Of a stretch of DNA of 64,000 nt, positions 51,977-62,032 are shown one piece after another. The notes below the pieces were generated by a model. It made no database searches and had not been told where the DNA came from. It worked only from the letters and a program-made list of their open reading frames with translations. A program made the position numbers and the translations under genes. Source of the DNA: Photobacterium sp. CCB-ST2H9 (GTDB lineage Bacteria; Pseudomonadota; Gammaproteobacteria; Enterobacterales; Vibrionaceae); contig NZ_CP100425.1 of assembly GCF_023151555.2 (NCBI RefSeq), positions 2,914,001 to 2,978,000 on the forward strand. The letters run 5' to 3'. Each line of letters opens with the position of its first letter. Position 1 is the stretch's first letter.

Positions 51977-54900
51977 ATGCAGAATACCACCCGTTTCAAA
52001 CGCCTCCAGCATACCCTGATGCTGGCGTTTCTTCTGCTCAGCCTGATCCCGCTCACGCTGTCTTCCCTGTTCTTTCTTCACTCCCACACCCGGGATCTGG
52101 CAGAACAGAGCACCAGCCACCTGGCGTCCTTGCGAGATAATAAAAGCCAACAACTGGATGCCTTCTTCGCAGCAAAAGAATCTGAAATTCAAAGTTTTAT
52201 CAGCTCTGAGCTGGCCAATGCCAGCGGGGGCCGTTTTTATGGAATCGTCGGGGCTTTTCGCCAGCTGGGGGATATTCAGCGCCTCAGCAAAGGCGCCAGC
52301 CGGGGGGAATATTTTAATCAAACCCTGACCACCCGGCCGCTGTCCGGCCATGTCGATAATACCTCACCAGATTTTATCGTTCAGGAACGCTACCGCCTGA
52401 TTTATAAACGTTATCACTGGGCATACGAAGCGTATCTCAAACGCTCGGATTTCAGCGATATCCTGCTGGTCGATCTGGACGGTAACGTGGTTTATACCTC
52501 GCGCAGTCCGGCGCTGTTTGCCGCCAGCCTCAGTACCGAAACCGCACAGTATCCGGCGCTCAGCCAGACGTTCCGCGATATCCGGACCCTGACGCATCAG
52601 TACCGGGAACGCCGGCCGGAGAATTCCCGCCAGCCGCTCAGCGAGCAAAAGTCTGAACAACTGCCTATCGCCTACACCGACTTTGCCGCCGATGAAGACA
52701 CGGGAGAAGCGACCGCCTGGTTCGCCGCCCCGATCATTCAGCATGGCTACCTGCACAGCTATGCTTTTTTCAAGCTGAGCAACCGGGCGATCGCCGCCGT
52801 GATGGCGAACAGCAGCGAAGGCAACCAGTTCGTCCAGACGCTGCTGGTTGGCCCGGATCACAATCTGCGCCTGCCAAATGACGGTCAGCTGCCAGCCCGG
52901 CTTGCCAGTCCGGGCATTGATCAGGCCCTGTCCGGTAAAACCGGTGTCGGCAGCCTGCTGAATTATAAACAGATCCCAGTTCTGAGTGCCTATGCCCCGA
53001 TTGATGTGCTGGGCAATCCATGGGCGCTGGTGGTGGAATTACCCGAGCAGGAAGCCTTTGCACGTATTCACGAGCTTGAGGAATTTTTCCTTCTGGCGAT
53101 TCTGGCCGCGGTCATGCTGGTGACCCTGACCGCTCACTGGCTGTCCAACTACATTACGGCGCCCTTACTGCGGTTGACCTGGGCCGCGGAACAGGTTTCG
53201 GCTGGCGATCTGGATCAGAAAATCACCTCGACCGACCGACGAGATGAAATTGGCCGCCTGGCAATCAGCTTCGCCCGCATGCAGCGATCCATCCGGGAAA
53301 AAATCACCCTGATCCGGGAGCAAAATACCGAACTGGAACAGAATCTGGCCGTCATCCGGCAACAAAATGAAGAGTTACAGACAGCCGACAAGCTGAAAGA
53401 TGAATTTCTGGCCACCACCTCACATGAACTCCGAACGCCATTGCACGGGATGGTGGGGATTGCGGAAGCCTTACTGGCCGGGGCGAACGGCCCGATGCAA
53501 CCCAGCCAGCAACACCAGCTGGACATGATCATCAATAGCGGCCAGCGGCTGACCAAACTGGTCGATGACCTGCTCGACTACCATAAAATGCGCTATGGCG
53601 ACCTCGACATCCGCCCCCATGCTGTCGATCTGGCTGCAGCCAACCGTCTGGTACTGGAGCTGTCCGCACACCTGCTGGACAACAAACCGGTCCGGATGAT
53701 TAACCAGATCCAGCCGGATCTGCCACTGGTTCTGGCCGATGAACAGCGGCTGGAACAGGTGCTTTATAATCTGGTGGGGAATGCCATCAAATATACTTCC
53801 GAAGGCAAAATCATTCTCTCCGCCACCGTCCTGGAAAATCAGGTCCGGGTTCAGGTGGTTGATACCGGCCAGGGGATCCCTCCGGAGCAGCTGGAACACA
53901 TTTTTGAGCCCCTGGTACAGGCCAATACCGGGTCTGCCAACTACCGGCAGGGAGCCGGGCTGGGGCTGTCCATCAGTCGCCAGCTGATTGAGTTGATGGG
54001 CGGCAGCCTTTATGTCAGCAGCCAGCCCATGATTGGAACAACCTTCAGCTTTACTCTGCCGTTAGCGACGGAAGCCGATATTGCCCGCAGCCAGCCTGCA
54101 ACCCAGACGCATTTTCAGGCTCCCCGTCAGGAACAAAGCATACTGGAGACAGAAAAACTGCCGGAAAATCCGGATGGCGAACTCTTGCTGGTTGTGGATG
54201 ACGAGCCGGTGAACCTTCAGGTGGTAACCAGCTTCCTGCGGATTGCCGGTTACCGGGTGATCACCGCAGAAAACGGTGCCCAGGCGCTGAACATCATGGA
54301 AAATCAGCAACCTTCGCTGATCCTGCTGGATGTCATGATGCCCGGCATGAACGGATACGAAGTCTGTCAGGAACTGCGGACCCGCTACAGTCTGACGGAA
54401 CTGCCGATCATTATGCTGTCGGCACTGGGACAGGCCCAGGACAGGGTCAAAGGATTTGAGAGCGGTGCCAACGATTATCTCAGTAAACCCTTTCATAAAG
54501 ATGAACTCTCAGCCCGAATTCGCGCTCACTTGCAGGCAGCACAGACAGAACGCCAGCGACATGAAAATCAGGCCCTGCAGCAGGAAATCCGCCACCGTGA
54601 ACAGGTTCAGGCAGCGCTGCTGGACACCCAGACCCGGCTGCTGGGATTGCTGGAATCCACCAGCGAGGCGATCCTCTGCGCCCGGGAAGACGGCCGTATC
54701 CGCTATGCCAATAATGCCGCCGGGCAGCTGTTCCAGCGTGCACCGGCACAGCTGGAACGGTTATCCGTGCAGGATCTCCTGCTGACCCAGTTGCCCGACG
54801 ATATTGAAAATAACCGTCACTACCGCGGCGAACTCGTCTACCGGATCCAGGACCAGAACCAGACGCTGGCCACCGATTTAATCCAGCTGCCAGCGGAATC

Positions 54901-55408
54901 CGGTCTCAGTCAGATGTTCATCTTTGACCAGCAGGGCCCCAGCACCAAGGAACGGATTACGCTGCTGGAAAATGCAGTGGATGTCCTGTCCGGCTTTGCC
55001 TCAGACGGTGACAAGCATAGTCTGCAGCGGCTTCGCGAACTGGGCGACGAGTTCAGCCAGCTGGCCGATCGCCTGGACCTGTCGCAGCCGGACAAAGCTG
55101 ATCAGCTGCGCCATCTGCTGGTTGAGGTGATGAAAAACAGTCTGCTGTTCTGGGAAAGTAGCACAGGTAAAACCAAATTTGACCTGGCAGAAGAAAGCGG
55201 TCTGTGGCGGGTCTATCTCGACCGCAGCACGCTGCAGACACGCACGCTGGATAAGTACCTGCATCTCGAGACCCTGCCGAAAACACCGCGCTGGCGAACG
55301 GTCCTGAACACGCTGGATTTTGTTCTGGAGCGATGTCCGCAGGCCAGTGCTGAAAGAGATAACATCGTAGAGATGCGAAACCGTCTGCAGCTGATGATCA
55401 GCCAGTAA
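51977..55408 (+). CDS. chiS: Chitin-responsive hybrid sensor kinase ChiS
   Basis: A 1143-residue inner-membrane regulator of chitin use. Order: membrane segment (~14-35), large periplasmic sensor region (~36-350) that in Vibrio contacts the chitin-oligosaccharide-binding protein, second membrane segment (~355-378), HAMP domain, kinase with His483 (SHELRTPLHG), ATPase (~600-700; GLGLSISRQ), receiver with Asp785 (LLDVMMPGM), and a C-terminal region (~870-1143). In V. cholerae the C-terminal region binds DNA and activates the chb operon directly. The ATG at 51977 is chosen over the upstream open frame by homology. Confidence 0.92.
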   Translation: MQNTTRFKRLQHTLMLAFLLLSLIPLTLSSLFFLHSHTRDLAEQSTSHLASLRDNKSQQLDAFFAAKESEIQSFISSELANASGGRFYGIVGAFRQLGDIQRLSKGASRGEYFNQTLTTRPLSGHVDNTSPDFIVQERYRLIYKRYHWAYEAYLKRSDFSDILLVDLDGNVVYTSRSPALFAASLSTETAQYPALSQTFRDIRTLTHQYRERRPENSRQPLSEQKSEQLPIAYTDFAADEDTGEATAWFAAPIIQHGYLHSYAFFKLSNRAIAAVMANSSEGNQFVQTLLVGPDHNLRLPNDGQLPARLASPGIDQALSGKTGVGSLLNYKQIPVLSAYAPIDVLGNPWALVVELPEQEAFARIHELEEFFLLAILAAVMLVTLTAHWLSNYITAPLLRLTWAAEQVSAGDLDQKITSTDRRDEIGRLAISFARMQRSIREKITLIREQNTELEQNLAVIRQQNEELQTADKLKDEFLATTSHELRTPLHGMVGIAEALLAGANGPMQPSQQHQLDMIINSGQRLTKLVDDLLDYHKMRYGDLDIRPHAVDLAAANRLVLELSAHLLDNKPVRMINQIQPDLPLVLADEQRLEQVLYNLVGNAIKYTSEGKIILSATVLENQVRVQVVDTGQGIPPEQLEHIFEPLVQANTGSANYRQGAGLGLSISRQLIELMGGSLYVSSQPMIGTTFSFTLPLATEADIARSQPATQTHFQAPRQEQSILETEKLPENPDGELLLVVDDEPVNLQVVTSFLRIAGYRVITAENGAQALNIMENQQPSLILLDVMMPGMNGYEVCQELRTRYSLTELPIIMLSALGQAQDRVKGFESGANDYLSKPFHKDELSARIRAHLQAAQTERQRHENQALQQEIRHREQVQAALLDTQTRLLGLLESTSEAILCAREDGRIRYANNAAGQLFQRAPAQLERLSVQDLLLTQLPDDIENNRHYRGELVYRIQDQNQTLATDLIQLPAESGLSQMFIFDQQGPSTKERITLLENAVDVLSGFASDGDKHSLQRLRELGDEFSQLADRLDLSQPDKADQLRHLLVEVMKNSLLFWESSTGKTKFDLAEESGLWRVYLDRSTLQTRTLDKYLHLETLPKTPRWRTVLNTLDFVLERCPQASAERDNIVEMRNRLQLMISQ

Positions 55409-55498
55409 CTGAATCACAGTTCCCGGTGTCAGCGCATTCGATGTCCTTCTGCTCAGCAGGGCCTTTCCGACGATTGATTTGAACCTGGCTCTGTCTTT

Positions 55499-55522
55499 CC
55501 TGCGCTGTCATTCCAGCGCAGG
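55499..55522. terminator. Stem-loop downstream of chiS
   Basis: Perfect 9-bp stem CCTGCGCTG/CAGCGCAGG with loop TCATTC. No proper U-tract follows, so it may be a weak terminator or an mRNA end-protecting structure. Confidence 0.5.
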
Positions 55523-55718
55523 CATCCATTCATTTCTGTGCCCCAAATGCTGCCCCCCCCTCTGGAAAACATTTCAAACTGTACCGCAACTTAATTCTCC
55601 CGCTGAAAAATAGCCCCGTTTTTGCCACAGCAACATGGATAAATAACCACCACTCACTGATGAAGAAATCGACTTTTTCAGGGATGTCATGGCCACCTTA
55701 ATGACAAAATTCATGATA

Positions 55719-55734
55719 TGAGACGTCACTCACA
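55719..55734. promoter_or_regulatory. Putative CRP site of the chitin operon
   Basis: TGAGA-N6-TCACA matches 9 of 10 positions of the CRP consensus TGTGA-N6-TCACA. Confidence 0.6.
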
Positions 55735-55930
55735 ACAAAACCTTCACAAAAAATTTCCGTTTGAAAATAAGCGCTTTTCTCCGGCTAAAAGAGCCTCCCC
55801 AAAAAATAGAAACCTTCAAAAACCCTGATAATTAAACACAAAACAGGATAGTAAATACTTACAAATTTCTTATTCTGACCGCGTCATTCTAATGAAAAAC
55901 AGAAAGACCACAGGTAAAATCAGCGCCGAT

Positions 55931-55976
55931 TTTTACGGTTTTAACGGCACACGACAGTGTTTTGACGTTTTTAACG
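55931..55976. repeat. 30-bp-period direct repeat, putative ChiS operators
   Basis: TTTTACGGTTTTAACG (55931-55946) and TTTGACGTTTTTAACG (55961-55976) match at 14 of 16 positions and start exactly 30 bp apart, about three helical turns, on the same DNA face. They lie about 180-230 bp before the cbp start. They are reasonable candidates for paired activator sites. Confidence 0.4.
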
Positions 55977-56157
55977 TGCAATGCAATTGACGAAAATCCG
56001 CTGAGGACGTTTCCTTAAGGGCACTGAATGTCCACAGGCCATCTGAACTGGTCGCGTTACTCAACCAGCACAGAGTGGATAAACAGCCTCCGCCACAGAA
56101 GGAAGGAGGAACCTAAGTGATGCAAAAACCCTACAAAGCAAAGAGTAAGGAACAGCT

Positions 56158-57831
56158 ATGCTTGCCAACATAAAGAAAACAAAGATAACACTTGCCATCC
56201 TGGCTGCCGCTGCAGCTGCTATGACTTCTCCTGCGATGAGTGCAGATCGCAGTGAGCTGACCATCGTCCCGGATTTCTATCCGACGCTGGTTCGTAACTT
56301 CAACCCATATCTGCAAACCAACCTGCGCACCACCACAGACTTCGTTTTCGAGCAACTGGTGGTTTTCAACCAAATGCACGGCAACGAGCCGGTGATGCGT
56401 CTGGCAAAAGATTTCTATATGTCTGACGACCTGTTGCAGGTCACTTACGTCATCCGTGACGGCGTGAAATGGTCAGACGGTACCCCGTTTACTGCCAAAG
56501 ACGTTGCCTTCACTTATGACCTGCTGAAGAAGCATCCGGCACTGGATCAGCGCGGTATCATCAAGTGGGTGAAAGACGTCAGGATTAACGGCAATAAAAT
56601 CACCTTCGATCTGACTGAAGCCAACTCTAACGTACCTTACGAAATGTCTTTCGTACCTGTGGTCCCGGAGCATATCTGGAGCAAGGTGAAAGAGCCGGAG
56701 ACTTTTGCCAACGAAAACCCGGTCGGTACCGGTCCGTTTACAGAAATCGACACCTTCACGCCACAACTGTACATTCAATGCCGCAACCCGCATTACTGGG
56801 ATAACGCAAGCCTGAATATCGACTGTATCCGGATGCCGCAGATTGCCAACAACGACCAGTTGCTGAGCAAGGTCATTGCGTCTGAGCTGGACTGGACCTC
56901 TTCGTTTATCCCGGATATTGACAGCACCTATGCTGCAGCCAACCCGAACCACAAATACTGGTATCCGGCTGCCGGGACTCAGGCCTACATGCTGAACTTC
57001 AAATCGCCAAAAGCGGGTAACAACGAAGCGATCAACAATGTAGATTTCCGCCGCGCCTTCTCCATGGCAATTGACCGTCAGACCATTATTGATATCGCGT
57101 TCTACGGCAACGGCACACCAAACCATTATGCTTCTGGCCTGGGTGACGGGTTCAAAGCCTGGTCTGACAAAGCGGTGTATAACCAGTACAAACAATACAA
57201 CACCTACAGTCTTGAAGGTTCAAAAGCACTACTGAAAAAAGCCGGTTTCAAAGACATTGACGGTGACGGTTTTGTCGAAACGCCGACCGGGAAGAAAATT
57301 GAGCTGGATATTCAGTCGCCCAATGGCTGGACCGACTTCAACAACACCGTTCAGCTGACTGTCGAGCAGTTACAGGAAGTCGGGATCAAAGCCAATGCGC
57401 GTACCCCTGACTTCGCGGTGTATAACGAAGCCATGCTGAAAGGCAGCTACGATGTGGCTTACACCAACTACTTCAACGGTGCCGATCCGCACCTGTACTG
57501 GAACAGTGGTTTCAACTCCCGCCTGCAGAGTGAAGGCAACCCGCGCTTTGCGATGCACTTCTACAAGAATGCAGAACTGGACCAGCTGCTGGACGGTTTC
57601 TACAAAACTGCGGATAAGAAAAAGCAAATGGCAATGGCACACAAGATCCAGAAAATCATTGCTGAAAATCAGGTGACTATTCCTGTGATGTCCAGTGCTG
57701 ACATGTTCCAGTACAACACCTCAAATTTCACGGGCTGGTGGAACGAGCAGAATCCGAAAGGCCGTCCAATGGTCTGGGCCGGTATTCCGGAGCGTCTGTT
57801 ACAAGTGCTGGACCTGAAACCAAAATCATAA
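56158..57831 (+). CDS. cbp: Chitin-oligosaccharide-binding protein (CBP)
   Basis: A 557-residue family 5 periplasmic binding protein. The signal peptide spans ~1-29 (alanine-rich, cut after AMS-A). DRSELTIVPDFYPTLVRNFNPYL and the DGVKWSDGTPFTAKDVAFTYDLLKK block are typical. In Vibrio the protein binds chitin oligosaccharides for the ABC transporter and holds ChiS inactive until ligand is bound. It is the first gene of the operon, before two permeases. Confidence 0.92.
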   Translation: MLANIKKTKITLAILAAAAAAMTSPAMSADRSELTIVPDFYPTLVRNFNPYLQTNLRTTTDFVFEQLVVFNQMHGNEPVMRLAKDFYMSDDLLQVTYVIRDGVKWSDGTPFTAKDVAFTYDLLKKHPALDQRGIIKWVKDVRINGNKITFDLTEANSNVPYEMSFVPVVPEHIWSKVKEPETFANENPVGTGPFTEIDTFTPQLYIQCRNPHYWDNASLNIDCIRMPQIANNDQLLSKVIASELDWTSSFIPDIDSTYAAANPNHKYWYPAAGTQAYMLNFKSPKAGNNEAINNVDFRRAFSMAIDRQTIIDIAFYGNGTPNHYASGLGDGFKAWSDKAVYNQYKQYNTYSLEGSKALLKKAGFKDIDGDGFVETPTGKKIELDIQSPNGWTDFNNTVQLTVEQLQEVGIKANARTPDFAVYNEAMLKGSYDVAYTNYFNGADPHLYWNSGFNSRLQSEGNPRFAMHFYKNAELDQLLDGFYKTADKKKQMAMAHKIQKIIAENQVTIPVMSSADMFQYNTSNFTGWWNEQNPKGRPMVWAGIPERLLQVLDLKPKS

Positions 57832-57845
57832 TTATTGCTTCTTTT

Positions 57846-57868
57846 GCGGTGCGCCTTCTGCGCACCGC
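57846..57868 (+). other. Intercistronic stem-loop after cbp
   Basis: Perfect 9-bp stem GCGGTGCGC/GCGCACCGC with loop CTTCT, 15 bp beyond the cbp stop. The tail is CTCTTCCCC, so termination would be partial. Such hairpins often keep binding-protein mRNA more abundant than the permease mRNA. Confidence 0.6.
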
Positions 57869-57973
57869 CTCTTCCCCCACACTGTTTGAGAGTATGGCGC
57901 GAGACGTCAGGGGGTTTTTCGTCCAGAGTTCAGCCCAGGGTCGTTTCGTCACTGGTTGGGAAAGGTGTGAGTT

Positions 57974-58963
57974 ATGGGATTTTTTCTACGTCGTTTATCG
58001 TTCTACCTGGTTGCCCTGCTGTTTGCAGCCTCGTTGAACTTCGCAATTCCCCGGGCAATGCCCGGCGATCCGGTGACCATGATGTTCGCCAACGCTTCTG
58101 TTCAGGTGACCGCCGAACGGATTGAAGCCATGAAAAAACTGCTGGGCTTTGACGAAGCTCAGACGTGGTACCAGCAATATTTCACCTACATCAAAAGCAT
58201 TCTGAACTGGGATCTGGGGATCTCAATCAAATTCTATCCGCAGACGGTCAACGACATTTTAGGCGGTGCACTTGGCTGGTCACTGTTCCTGGCCGGTTCC
58301 GCCGTGATTCTCGCGTTCTGTATCGGCTCCGTGCTCGGTATCTTCGCCGCATGGAAACGCGGCAGTAAATATGATGCCTTTATTTCACCGGGGATGCTGG
58401 TCATTCAGGCGGTCCCGCCTGTGGTCATTGCCATGCTGGTGCTGTTTACCTTCGGCCTGGGCCTGAAATGGTTCCCGACCAGCTATGCCTACACGCCGGG
58501 TACCCTGCCAGACTGGACCCGTTGGGCTTTCTATCAGGATGTGCTCTATCACGCCGTTCTTCCCCTGATCTGTGCCACAGCCATTCAGATCGGCGGATTC
58601 CTGATCAACATGCGAAACAACATGATCAACCTGCTCAACGAAGACTACATCACCATGGCCAAAGGCAAAGGCCTGAATGAAAACCGCGTGGTCTTCAACT
58701 ATGCCGCACGAAACGCCATGCTGCCCAGCGTCACGGCCCTGTCGATGGCACTGGGAATGGCCATCGGCGGCCAGCTGATTGTCGAAATCATTTTTAACTA
58801 TCCGGGGCTGGGGACTGTGATGCTCAATGCCATTCACGCCCGTGACTATCAGGTGCTGCAAGGTCAGCTGCTGATCATGACCCTGTTTATGCTGTTCTTT
58901 AACTTCATGGCTGATCTGCTGATTGTGGCGCTGGATCCCCGCCTGCGTAAGGGAGGCAAATAA
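57974..58963 (+). CDS. Chitin-oligosaccharide ABC transporter permease 1
   Basis: A 329-residue DppB/OppB-type permease with six hydrophobic helices. The EAA loop is near residues 220-250 (MRNNMINLLNEDYITMAKGKGL). It begins with MGFFLRRLSFYLVALLFAASLNFAIPRAMPGDP, typical of the family. It forms the transmembrane pore with the next gene. The start has AAGG upstream. Confidence 0.9.
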   Translation: MGFFLRRLSFYLVALLFAASLNFAIPRAMPGDPVTMMFANASVQVTAERIEAMKKLLGFDEAQTWYQQYFTYIKSILNWDLGISIKFYPQTVNDILGGALGWSLFLAGSAVILAFCIGSVLGIFAAWKRGSKYDAFISPGMLVIQAVPPVVIAMLVLFTFGLGLKWFPTSYAYTPGTLPDWTRWAFYQDVLYHAVLPLICATAIQIGGFLINMRNNMINLLNEDYITMAKGKGLNENRVVFNYAARNAMLPSVTALSMALGMAIGGQLIVEIIFNYPGLGTVMLNAIHARDYQVLQGQLLIMTLFMLFFNFMADLLIVALDPRLRKGGK

Positions 58964-58965
58964 TC

Positions 58966-59994
58966 ATGAAAGCCTTTATCAAACTTCTCGCAAACAATAA
59001 TAAAGCGCTGGCAGGCCTGATCATCATCTGCTGCTTTATTCTGGCCGCAGTGTTTGCACCGCTGATCACCAAACATGAACCGGATCGCCGGACCGGCAAC
59101 CCGCATGAATACCCGTCTTTTGTCGTGAAAGCAGCGCAGGACACCCCGGATGGCTGGGTGGCTCAGAATCTGGCGGACAACAAACGGACGCTGCGGATGT
59201 CGAAGAAGGCAGACCACGTGCTGGGCACATCCCGCATGGGCCGGGATATCTGGTCTCAGCTGGTCTACGGTGCCCGCACGTCTCTGGCAGTCGGGTTTGG
59301 TGCCGGTCTGATGGTCTGCTTCCTGGCGACAGTGATCGGCGTCTCTGCCGGTTACTTCGGCGGCCGAGTGGACGATGTGCTGACAGCCGCCATGAATATC
59401 ATGCTGGTGATGCCTCAGCTCCCGTTGCTGTTCGTCATCGCGGCCTTCATCGGTCAGGCCGGGCCGCTCACGATCACCATTGTGATTGCCATGACTTCCT
59501 GGGCCTGGGGTGCGCGGGTGGTGCGGGCTCAAACCCTGTCACTGCGTGAAAAAGAGTTCGTCAAAGCCGCTGAAGTCCTGGGGGAATCGTCCTGGCGCAT
59601 CATCTTTGTCGAAATTCTGCCAAACCTGATTTCCATCATCGGCGCCAGCTTCATCGGCTCTGTGATGCTGGCCATCATGACGGAAGCCACCCTGTCCTTC
59701 CTGGGACTGGGCGACCCGAACTCCATCAGCTGGGGGATCATGCTTTACAACGTCCAAACCTCATCATCCATGCTGGTCGGTGCCTGGTGGGAACTGCTGG
59801 CGCCTTGTGTGGCGCTGACTCTGATTGCCATCGGCCTGGCCCTGCTGAACTTTGCCGTCGATGAAATTGCCAACCCGCAGCTGCGTTCTCATAAAGGCCT
59901 GCGCCGCTGGCAGAACATGGCGAAGAAAAATCAGGCAGCACAAGCTGCCACCAAAGCAACCGCTCAGCCTGCACTTCAGGGAGGAGAGAAGTAA
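58966..59994 (+). CDS. Chitin-oligosaccharide ABC transporter permease 2
   Basis: A 342-residue DppC/OppC-type permease. The N-terminal helix is followed by a periplasmic segment and DHVLGTSRMGRDIWSQLVYGARTSL, then five helices with the EAA loop VVRAQTLSLREKEFVKAAEVLGES. It starts 2 bp after the previous stop. A lysine/alanine-rich C-terminal tail follows. Its stop overlaps the next start by one base. Confidence 0.9.
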   Translation: MKAFIKLLANNNKALAGLIIICCFILAAVFAPLITKHEPDRRTGNPHEYPSFVVKAAQDTPDGWVAQNLADNKRTLRMSKKADHVLGTSRMGRDIWSQLVYGARTSLAVGFGAGLMVCFLATVIGVSAGYFGGRVDDVLTAAMNIMLVMPQLPLLFVIAAFIGQAGPLTITIVIAMTSWAWGARVVRAQTLSLREKEFVKAAEVLGESSWRIIFVEILPNLISIIGASFIGSVMLAIMTEATLSFLGLGDPNSISWGIMLYNVQTSSSMLVGAWWELLAPCVALTLIAIGLALLNFAVDEIANPQLRSHKGLRRWQNMAKKNQAAQAATKATAQPALQGGEK

Positions 59995-60959
59995 TGACGA
60001 CTCCGCAAATTTCCATCCGTAACCTGTGCGTCGATTACATCACCGACGCCGGGGATGTCCGTGCCGTGAACAATGTCAGTTTTGACATTGGCAAAGGTGA
60101 AGTCTTCGGCCTCGCCGGTGAATCCGGCTGCGGTAAATCCACTGTTGCCTTTTCCCTGATGCGGCTGCACAAGCCGCCCGCGTTCATTACCGGCGGTGAA
60201 GTGCTGTTTGAAGGTCACGGAGACATCCTGAAGTTCAACGATCAGAAGCTGAGCAGCTTCCGCTGGAGTGAAATCTCCATGGTCTTCCAGAGTGCCATGA
60301 ATGCACTCAACCCGGTTCTGACCATGGAAGAACAGTTCTGCGATGTGATTATGCACCACACCAACCTGACCCGGGAGCAGGCGGTGCGACGCGCGCAGGG
60401 ACTGCTGGAGATCGTCGATATCCATCCGGATCGCCTGCAGGACTACCCGCACCAGTTCTCCGGCGGCATGCGTCAGCGCCTGGTGATCGCGATTGCGCTG
60501 GCACTGAATCCGAAGCTGATCATCATGGATGAGCCCACCACCGCGCTGGATGTCGTGGTGCAGCGTGAAATCCTGCAAAAGATTTACGCACTGAAAGAAG
60601 AATTCGGCTTCGCCATTCTGTTCATCACCCATGACCTGTCACTGATGGTCGAGTTCTCGGACCGCATTGGCATCATGTACTCCGGCGAACTGGTGGAAGT
60701 GGCACCGTCCAAGCAAATTCTGGAAACACCGTATCACCCTTATACGGAAGGACTGGGCAGCTCTTTCCCGCCACTGACCGGGCCTAAAACCCGCCTGCAG
60801 GGAATTCCGGGCAACCCGCTCAATCTGCTGGATGTCCCGCAGGGCTGCCGTTTTCAGGCTCGGTGCAGCAAAGCCCATGATGCCTGTTTTTCGCAAAGCA
60901 CTCAGCTTCGCCAACTGGAACCCGGCCGTTTAAGCAACTGCCACCTGTATCAAAAATAA
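59994..60959 (+). CDS. Chitin-oligosaccharide ABC transporter ATPase 1
   Basis: A 321-residue DppD-type ATPase. Walker A is GESGCGKST near residues 42-50, the signature is FSGGMRQR near 158, Walker B is LIIMDEPTTALD. The C-terminal oligopeptide-family domain holds the cysteines of CRFQARCSKAHDACF, which in relatives bind an Fe-S cluster. GGAGGAG precedes the start. Confidence 0.9.
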   Translation: MTTPQISIRNLCVDYITDAGDVRAVNNVSFDIGKGEVFGLAGESGCGKSTVAFSLMRLHKPPAFITGGEVLFEGHGDILKFNDQKLSSFRWSEISMVFQSAMNALNPVLTMEEQFCDVIMHHTNLTREQAVRRAQGLLEIVDIHPDRLQDYPHQFSGGMRQRLVIAIALALNPKLIIMDEPTTALDVVVQREILQKIYALKEEFGFAILFITHDLSLMVEFSDRIGIMYSGELVEVAPSKQILETPYHPYTEGLGSSFPPLTGPKTRLQGIPGNPLNLLDVPQGCRFQARCSKAHDACFSQSTQLRQLEPGRLSNCHLYQK

Positions 60960-60982
60960 AATTAAGAAGGATCGGAGGCAAG

Positions 60983-61978
60983 ATGAGCAATCCAGTCGGA
61001 ACCCCAATTATCGAAGGGAAAAATCTGGTCAAAGACTTTGCAGTGAACAGCAATTCACTGGCCAAATCGAAGATGCGGGCACTGAATCAGGTGTCGTTCA
61101 AAATGTACAAAAGCCGCGGTCTGGCGGTCGTTGGTGAGTCGGGTTCCGGCAAGTCCACCACCGCCAAGATGATTGCCAAGATGTACGAGCCGACGGCGGG
61201 CAGTATCGAATACTACGGCCGGGACATTCAGAACATCATCCGAAAATCTGAACTGATGCAGTACCGCCAGGGCGTGCAGATGGTCTGGCAGGACCCGTTC
61301 GGTTCCCTGAACCCGACCCACACGATTTTTCACCATATTGCCCGCCCGCTGCTGATCCACAACAAAGTCAGCAAGGGCAATAAAAAAGAACTGGAAGAAA
61401 AGGTCTACGCGCTGCTGGAACAAGTCGGCCTGATCCCGCCGAAAGAGACCGCCGCCAAGTACCCGCATCAGCTGTCCGGTGGTCAGCGTCAGCGGGTCAA
61501 TCTGGCCCGGAACATTGCTGTGGGAGCCGAAGTAGTTCTGGCTGATGAGCCCACCTCGATGCTGGATGTTTCCATCCGTGCCGGGGTACTCAACCTGATG
61601 GAAGAAATGAAGTTTGAGCGTGAAATGGCGCTGCTCTATATCACGCACGACATCGCCACGGCCCGGTATATCGCTGAGGATCTGGCGGTCATGTATGTCG
61701 GCCATATGGTGGAATGGGGAGATACGGAAGAAATTATCCACAACCCGCAGCACCCCTATACCCAGCTGCTGATTTCCGCGGTGCCGGATCCGAGTAAGTC
61801 GATCCATGAACCGCTGGCCGGCAACAAAGGCGATATTCCGCTCTGGACACCAGAAAGCCTTGGCTGCCCGTTTGCCGGACGTTGCAGTCATGCCACGGAA
61901 CAGTGCCGTCAGCGACTGCCGGAAGTCACCCAGCTGGCAGAGAACCATTTTGTGCGCTGCTATCTGTACCAAAACTAA
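60983..61978 (+). CDS. Chitin-oligosaccharide ABC transporter ATPase 2
   Basis: A 331-residue DppF-type ATPase, partner of the previous one. Walker A is GESGSGKST near 50, signature LSGGQRQR, Walker B VVLADEPTSMLD. The C-terminal cysteine motif CPFAGRCSHATEQC is present. It starts 23 bp after ATPase 1 with GGAGG upstream. Together the four transporter genes make a complete DppBCDF-like importer. Confidence 0.9.
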   Translation: MSNPVGTPIIEGKNLVKDFAVNSNSLAKSKMRALNQVSFKMYKSRGLAVVGESGSGKSTTAKMIAKMYEPTAGSIEYYGRDIQNIIRKSELMQYRQGVQMVWQDPFGSLNPTHTIFHHIARPLLIHNKVSKGNKKELEEKVYALLEQVGLIPPKETAAKYPHQLSGGQRQRVNLARNIAVGAEVVLADEPTSMLDVSIRAGVLNLMEEMKFEREMALLYITHDIATARYIAEDLAVMYVGHMVEWGDTEEIIHNPQHPYTQLLISAVPDPSKSIHEPLAGNKGDIPLWTPESLGCPFAGRCSHATEQCRQRLPEVTQLAENHFVRCYLYQN

Positions 61979-62032
61979 GTGCCGTCGATGAGGACAGCAA
62001 TCCCGGAAAAACAACAGAAAAGAAGGAAAGCT

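Larger units (their letters stand above)
55409..56157. promoter_or_regulatory. chiS-cbp intergenic control region
   Basis: A 750-bp gap without a supportable gene. It holds a hairpin (55499-55522), an 8-base C-run (55553-55560), a CRP-like site (55719-55734) and a direct repeat (55931-55976). The middle is AT-rich. The chitin operon promoter should lie in its right half, but no good -10/-35 pair was found, as expected of an activator-dependent promoter. Confidence 0.6.
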
